From Clostridiales bacterium (GTDB taxonomy: Bacteria > Bacillota > Clostridia > Tissierellales > Sedimentibacteraceae): a stretch of 24,605 bases of DNA. Shown here in pieces: positions 21,881 through 24,605 of this stretch; position 1 is the first letter of the stretch; each line of letters starts with the position of its first letter. Under the pieces are notes generated by a model, which worked only from the letters and a program-made list of their open reading frames with translations, had not been told where the DNA came from and searched no databases. The position numbers and the translations under genes were made by a program. The stretch is taken from contig DNNJ01000079.1 in NCBI GenBank assembly GCA_003487955.1, positions 1 through 24,605 on the forward strand. Direction: 5' to 3'.

Positions 21881-22035
21881 TTTTTACCTCTAAGGAAAAC
21901 TACATACTATCAATGTTCAATAGTTAAGGAGTTGCTGCTTGCACATTTTAATTATGCATGAGTGAAACAGTAACTTCCATTTATCTTTTGAAAATTAATT
22001 TAATCACTTTTTTTCTTAATTTAATAAACTTATCC

Positions 22036-22064
22036 TTCCATTTTTTCTAATTTTTTGGTATAAT
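22036..22064 (+). promoter_or_regulatory. Extended -10 promoter of the AOR operon
   Basis: TGG directly before TATAAT (22059-22064) makes an extended -10; the -35 at 17 bases (TTCCAT, 22036-22041) is weak. Transcription would begin near 22071, exactly at the riboswitch. Confidence 0.72.
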
Positions 22065-22070
22065 ATATAT

Positions 22071-22160
22071 GGACCGAGTTTCTCAAAGAAACCATTGGGT
22101 ATTAATATTAATTAATGCCTCCCGTGTTTGGAAAGGTACCGTGTTTGCACGTGCCTTTTT
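22071..22160 (+). promoter_or_regulatory. Moco/Tuco-family riboswitch
   Basis: The 5' leader contains GCCTCCCGTGTTTGGAAAGG (22117-22136), which closely matches the conserved 3' part of the Moco RNA in the E. coli moaA leader (GCCTCCCGTATCTGGAAAGG, from memory). Upstream are a GTTTC/GAAAC hairpin (22078-22092), ATTGGG, and a GTATTAAT/ATTAATGC stem (22099-22118). The aptamer looks more compact than that of E. coli, as described for tungsten-cofactor (Tuco) variants. It would sense the molybdenum or tungsten pterin cofactor and control AOR, which needs this cofactor. The motif is seen; the ligand type is inferred. Confidence 0.85.
22132..22160 (+). terminator. Hairpin overlapping the aptamer's 3' end
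   Basis: AAAGGTACCGTG (22132-22143) pairs with CACGTGCCTTT (22148-22158), with one bulge and one G-U, and is followed by T. It uses the conserved AAAGG of the aptamer, so aptamer folding and this hairpin should compete, forming an expression platform. Confidence 0.6.
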
Positions 22161-22172
22161 CAGTTTATAATG

Positions 22173-22198
22173 CAAGGTGCGTAAAGCACCTTGTTTTT
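22173..22198 (+). terminator. Second leader terminator upstream of AOR
   Basis: CAAGGTGC (22173-22180) and GCACCTTG (22186-22193) form a perfect 8-bp stem with a 5-base loop, followed by TTTTT. It is 25 bases before the AOR ATG and inside its transcript, so it most likely is a regulated attenuator. Confidence 0.8.
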
Positions 22199-22222
22199 AA
22201 TTTTAAAGAAAGGGGAAAGAAA

Positions 22223-24052
22223 ATGAAGACAGCTTACAACGGTAAAATTTTAAGGGTAAATCTCACCACAGGTGAGATAATTCAGGAAGAACTCGACATT
22301 GACTTGGCAAAAAAATTTATTGGAGGGCGCGGATTAGGAACAAAAATTTTGTTGGATGAAGGCGTTGCAACCGTTGACCCGTTATCGGAGAATAACAAAC
22401 TTATTTTTATCAGCGGTCCTATGACAGGAACAAATGTCCCTACAGGAGGACGCTACATGGTAGTTACTAAATCACCGCTTAACGGGATGATTGCATCATC
22501 CAATTCCGGTGGTGTATGGGGTGCAAAATTGAAATATGCCGGCTGGGATGCAATTATTGTGGAAGGAAGAGCAGAAGAACCTGTATATATCAATATTGAA
22601 GATGAAAAAGCAGAGATTTTGCCTGCAAACGAATACTGGGGGAAAACAACGGAAAATTTAGTTGAAGAAATGCATAAGTTGTACCCGAAAGCTTCTATAT
22701 TGAATATTGGACCCGCCGGAGAAAAGTTATCGCTGATTGCTGCCGTTATAAACGATAAAGATAGAGCAGCAGGTCGAAGCGGAGTCGGAGCAGTAATGGG
22801 GTCGAAAAACTTAAAAGCCATTTCAGTTACCGCTTCACGTTCTGTCATCGAACCTTTTGATTCGGATAAGTTGCGGCAGTCTACATCAGATTGTCAAAAA
22901 AGAATTAGCGAAAATGGTGTTACAAGCGGAGGGCTTCCTGCTTATGGAACATCCGTATTGGTGAATATTGTAAATAATATTGGTGCTTTCCCTACCCGTA
23001 ACTGGCAGGAAGCGTATTTTGAAACAGCTGATAAAATCTCAGGCGAAACATTGAAGGAAAATCATTTAGTAAAGCAAAGTTTTTGTCACAGATGTCCAAT
23101 AGGCTGCGGACGGGTAATCGATTTTAACGGTAAAATTATAGGCGGACCTGAATATGAACCTATTTGGGCTTACGGTGCAAACTGCGGTGTAGATGATCTG
23201 CCTGCTATAAATGAAGCAAACTACATGTGTAATGAATACGGATTGGATGCTATTTCTACTCCTTGTACCATAGCTGCGGCAATGGAATTGTATCAAAAAG
23301 GAAATATTACCGATGAAGATTGCGATGGAGTTCCTTTAAATTGGGGCAGCGGCAAAGCTATAGTGGAATGGACGAAAAGAATGGGTCAAGGCTATAATAA
23401 ATTGGCTAAGTTAATGGCCAAGGGTTCATATCGTCTTTGCGAACATTATGGTGTGCCGGAATATTCTATGAGTGTTAAAAAACAAGAAATGCCTGCTTAT
23501 GATGCAAGAGGAATTCAAGGAATTGGCATTAATTATGCAACCAGTAACAGAGGCGGCTGTCATGTAAGAGGATATATGATTTCTCCTGAAGTGTTGGGAT
23601 TACCGCAAGCATTGGATCGTTTGAGCACAGAGGGAAAAGCAACGTGGACTAAAATTTTCCAGGATTTAACTGCATGTATTGATTCAATGGGAATGTGCTT
23701 ATTTACTTCTTTTGCTTTAGGAGCTCCGGAATATGCTGCTTTGCTTAATGCTGCAATTGGCACTGATTATACAGCTGAAAATTTATTGGAAGTTGGCGAA
23801 CGTATTTACAATATTGAAAGAATATTCAATAAATTAGCGGGAATGAAGCCGGAAGATGACCGCTTGCCAAGACGTTTAACAGAAGAACCTATTCCCGAAG
23901 GTCCGTCAAAAGGCGAATTAAGTAAGATTTCTATTACATTGCCGGATTATTACAGTGCTCGTGGTTGGGTTGATGCATTCCCCACAAATGAAACTTTAAT
24001 CAGATTGGGATTGGAAGAAGAAATGCTTAAAGAAGAAGCACCGGTGGAATAG
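22223..24052 (+). CDS. aor: Aldehyde:ferredoxin oxidoreductase (tungsten-pterin enzyme)
   Basis: Oxidises aldehydes to acids with ferredoxin as acceptor, or reduces acids, in the anaerobic cytoplasm. 609 residues, family length. The N-terminal domain reads YNGKILRVNLTTGEI, FIGGRGLGTKIL and GRYMVVTKSPLNGMIASSNS, the cofactor-binding part. The [4Fe-4S] cysteines are Cys288, Cys291 and Cys295 (FCHRCPIGC), with Cys492 (SMGMC) as fourth, matching almost exactly the Pyrococcus AOR numbering. ATG 22223 follows AAAGGGGAAAG; the upstream open frame is riboswitch sequence. Directly followed by a MoaD/ThiS-like gene. It could be an AOR or a close relative; the substrate cannot be read. Confidence 0.94.
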   Translation: MKTAYNGKILRVNLTTGEIIQEELDIDLAKKFIGGRGLGTKILLDEGVATVDPLSENNKLIFISGPMTGTNVPTGGRYMVVTKSPLNGMIASSNSGGVWGAKLKYAGWDAIIVEGRAEEPVYINIEDEKAEILPANEYWGKTTENLVEEMHKLYPKASILNIGPAGEKLSLIAAVINDKDRAAGRSGVGAVMGSKNLKAISVTASRSVIEPFDSDKLRQSTSDCQKRISENGVTSGGLPAYGTSVLVNIVNNIGAFPTRNWQEAYFETADKISGETLKENHLVKQSFCHRCPIGCGRVIDFNGKIIGGPEYEPIWAYGANCGVDDLPAINEANYMCNEYGLDAISTPCTIAAAMELYQKGNITDEDCDGVPLNWGSGKAIVEWTKRMGQGYNKLAKLMAKGSYRLCEHYGVPEYSMSVKKQEMPAYDARGIQGIGINYATSNRGGCHVRGYMISPEVLGLPQALDRLSTEGKATWTKIFQDLTACIDSMGMCLFTSFALGAPEYAALLNAAIGTDYTAENLLEVGERIYNIERIFNKLAGMKPEDDRLPRRLTEEPIPEGPSKGELSKISITLPDYYSARGWVDAFPTNETLIRLGLEEEMLKEEAPVE

Positions 24053-24274
24053 ATGATTGAAATACGTTTATTTGCAACCCTCCGTGATGGCAGAGACAAA
24101 ATAATTAAGCTTGACTCAACCTCTTTTACGGTTGCCGGTGACGTTCTTAAACATTTGTCAATATGTCCTGAAGACGTTGCTATATATTTAATAAACGGCA
24201 AACATTCTAATCAAGATGCACCGATTAAAGATGGCGATATTATCGCCATCTTTCCTCCAATAGGAGGAGGTTGA
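24053..24274 (+). CDS. MoaD/ThiS-family ubiquitin-like sulfur carrier
   Basis: A 73-residue beta-grasp protein starting MIEIRLFATLRDGRDKIIKL and ending FPPIGGG. The C-terminal Gly-Gly is what MoaD-type proteins use to carry the thiocarboxylate for the dithiolene of the pterin cofactor. The ATG directly follows the AOR stop codon (no spacer), so translation is coupled. AOR genes often have such a partner. A perfect 12-bp inverted repeat (24227-24253) lies inside its 3' end. Confidence 0.88.
   Translation: MIEIRLFATLRDGRDKIIKLDSTSFTVAGDVLKHLSICPEDVAIYLINGKHSNQDAPIKDGDIIAIFPPIGGG
24227..24253 (+). repeat. Perfect hairpin inside the moaD-like gene
   Basis: AAAGATGGCGAT (24227-24238) and ATCGCCATCTTT (24242-24253) are exact complements with a 3-base loop, encoding KDGDIIAIF. 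A second small dyad, CCTCC/GGAGG, follows. No proper T run follows at once, so it may stabilise the 3' end of the mRNA or cause partial termination. Confidence 0.6.
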
Positions 24275-24396
24275 GCTTTTTTCCCAATTTGGAATATAAA
24301 ATAAAAAAATTTTTTGGACAGACGTAACACTTTGTACAATTTTGAATATAGTAATAATGAGCTTGACTCAAAATATAAAACGAATAAGGTGTTATG

Positions 24397-24605
24397 ATGA
24401 GTTTTTGTAGAAATAGATGTAGACAAAGAGACAGAGACGAAGTTGCGGGAATTCAGAGAATTGCGCTGAGAGGTCCCGGGTGTATTGACGGAACAGGACG
24501 CTGCCAAGGTGTTTTAGGAACCGGCGGAAGACGTAGGTGTGAAGATGTATTAGGAACTGCTGAAGAATCCTGTGAAGAGGTCTTTGGTGACAGTGGCAGA
24601 AGGTG
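24397..24605 (+). CDS. Small Cys/Arg/Gly-rich repeat protein (cut by window edge)
   Basis: The frame is open from ATG 24397 to the window end (69 residues), starting MSFCRNRCRQRDRDEVAGIQ. It contains three units beginning with Cys: CQGVLGTGGRRR (from 24502), CEDVLGTAEES (from 24538) and CEEVFGDSGRR (from 24571). AAGGTG lies 5 bases before this ATG; an ATG one codon earlier is too close. The composition, rich in Cys, Arg, Gly and Glu, recalls small metal-binding or spore-coat-like proteins of clostridia, but I know no family with this repeat. The 119 bases between the moaD-like gene and this ATG hold no further gene or clear promoter. Confidence 0.65.
   Translation, partial: MSFCRNRCRQRDRDEVAGIQRIALRGPGCIDGTGRCQGVLGTGGRRRCEDVLGTAEESCEEVFGDSGRR

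Noticed and set aside
22115..22222. In-frame N-terminal extension of AOR by 36 codons
   Set aside because: These bases are the riboswitch and terminator; the family N-terminus and a ribosome site both place the start at 22223.
1..24605. CRISPR array, tRNA or rRNA genes
   Set aside because: No regularly spaced repeats and no cloverleaf or rRNA sequence were noticed; the repeats present are isolated hairpins.

Overview
The window looks like chromosome of a low-GC, anaerobic, Gram-positive bacterium (Clostridia/Tissierellia type). The infC-rpmI-rplT operon, an FtsEX/PcsB-type division cluster and a probably tungsten-dependent aldehyde:ferredoxin oxidoreductase are all AT-rich. A visibly more GC-rich mobile element of about 13.4 kb interrupts them.

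Layout. (1) 1-1070, minus strand: rplT (partial), rpmI and infC, read from a consensus promoter through a leader with an attenuator hairpin; infC has no ordinary start codon and appears to start at AUU. (2) 1164-2714, plus: an FtsH-type membrane AAA+ protease without the usual extracytoplasmic domain. (3) 2722-16086: an integrative mobilizable element bounded by GAGAAC direct repeats and near-perfect 20-bp inverted ends. Its left part (3040-9921) is a same-strand cargo operon behind a strong promoter: an endonuclease/exonuclease/phosphatase-fold enzyme, an unknown helical protein, a YbjN-like protein, a P-loop kinase-like protein, two calcineurin-type phosphatases, three unknown proteins (one with a zinc ribbon) and a possible ADP-ribosyltransferase-like protein. 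A reversed DUF6076-type gene follows. The right part is the mobility module: RepA-like ATPase, candidate oriT, MobC, MobA relaxase, TnpW-like protein and large serine recombinase. (4) 16087-20030, minus: hom, a PcsB/EnvC-type M23 protein, ftsX and ftsE, with two related palindromes flanking hom. (5) 20041-21268: a decayed PAS-domain gene between two copies of a terminator-like repeat, then a PrcB-family protein on the minus strand. (6) 21416-24605, plus: a small MazG-like protein, a Moco/Tuco-type riboswitch with terminators, aldehyde:ferredoxin oxidoreductase, its MoaD/ThiS-like partner and the start of a cysteine-rich repeat protein.

How the parts work together. The serine recombinase would excise and integrate the element; MobC and MobA would nick the candidate oriT so that a helper conjugation system can transfer it. 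The cargo operon is the least understood and most interesting part: a possible nucleotide or nucleic-acid end-processing (kinase plus phosphatases) or conflict system. FtsE-FtsX-M23 form a membrane-gated peptidoglycan hydrolase module. The riboswitch would couple AOR expression to the supply of its pterin cofactor.

All assignments come from reading motifs and sequence patterns by eye; no database search was run.
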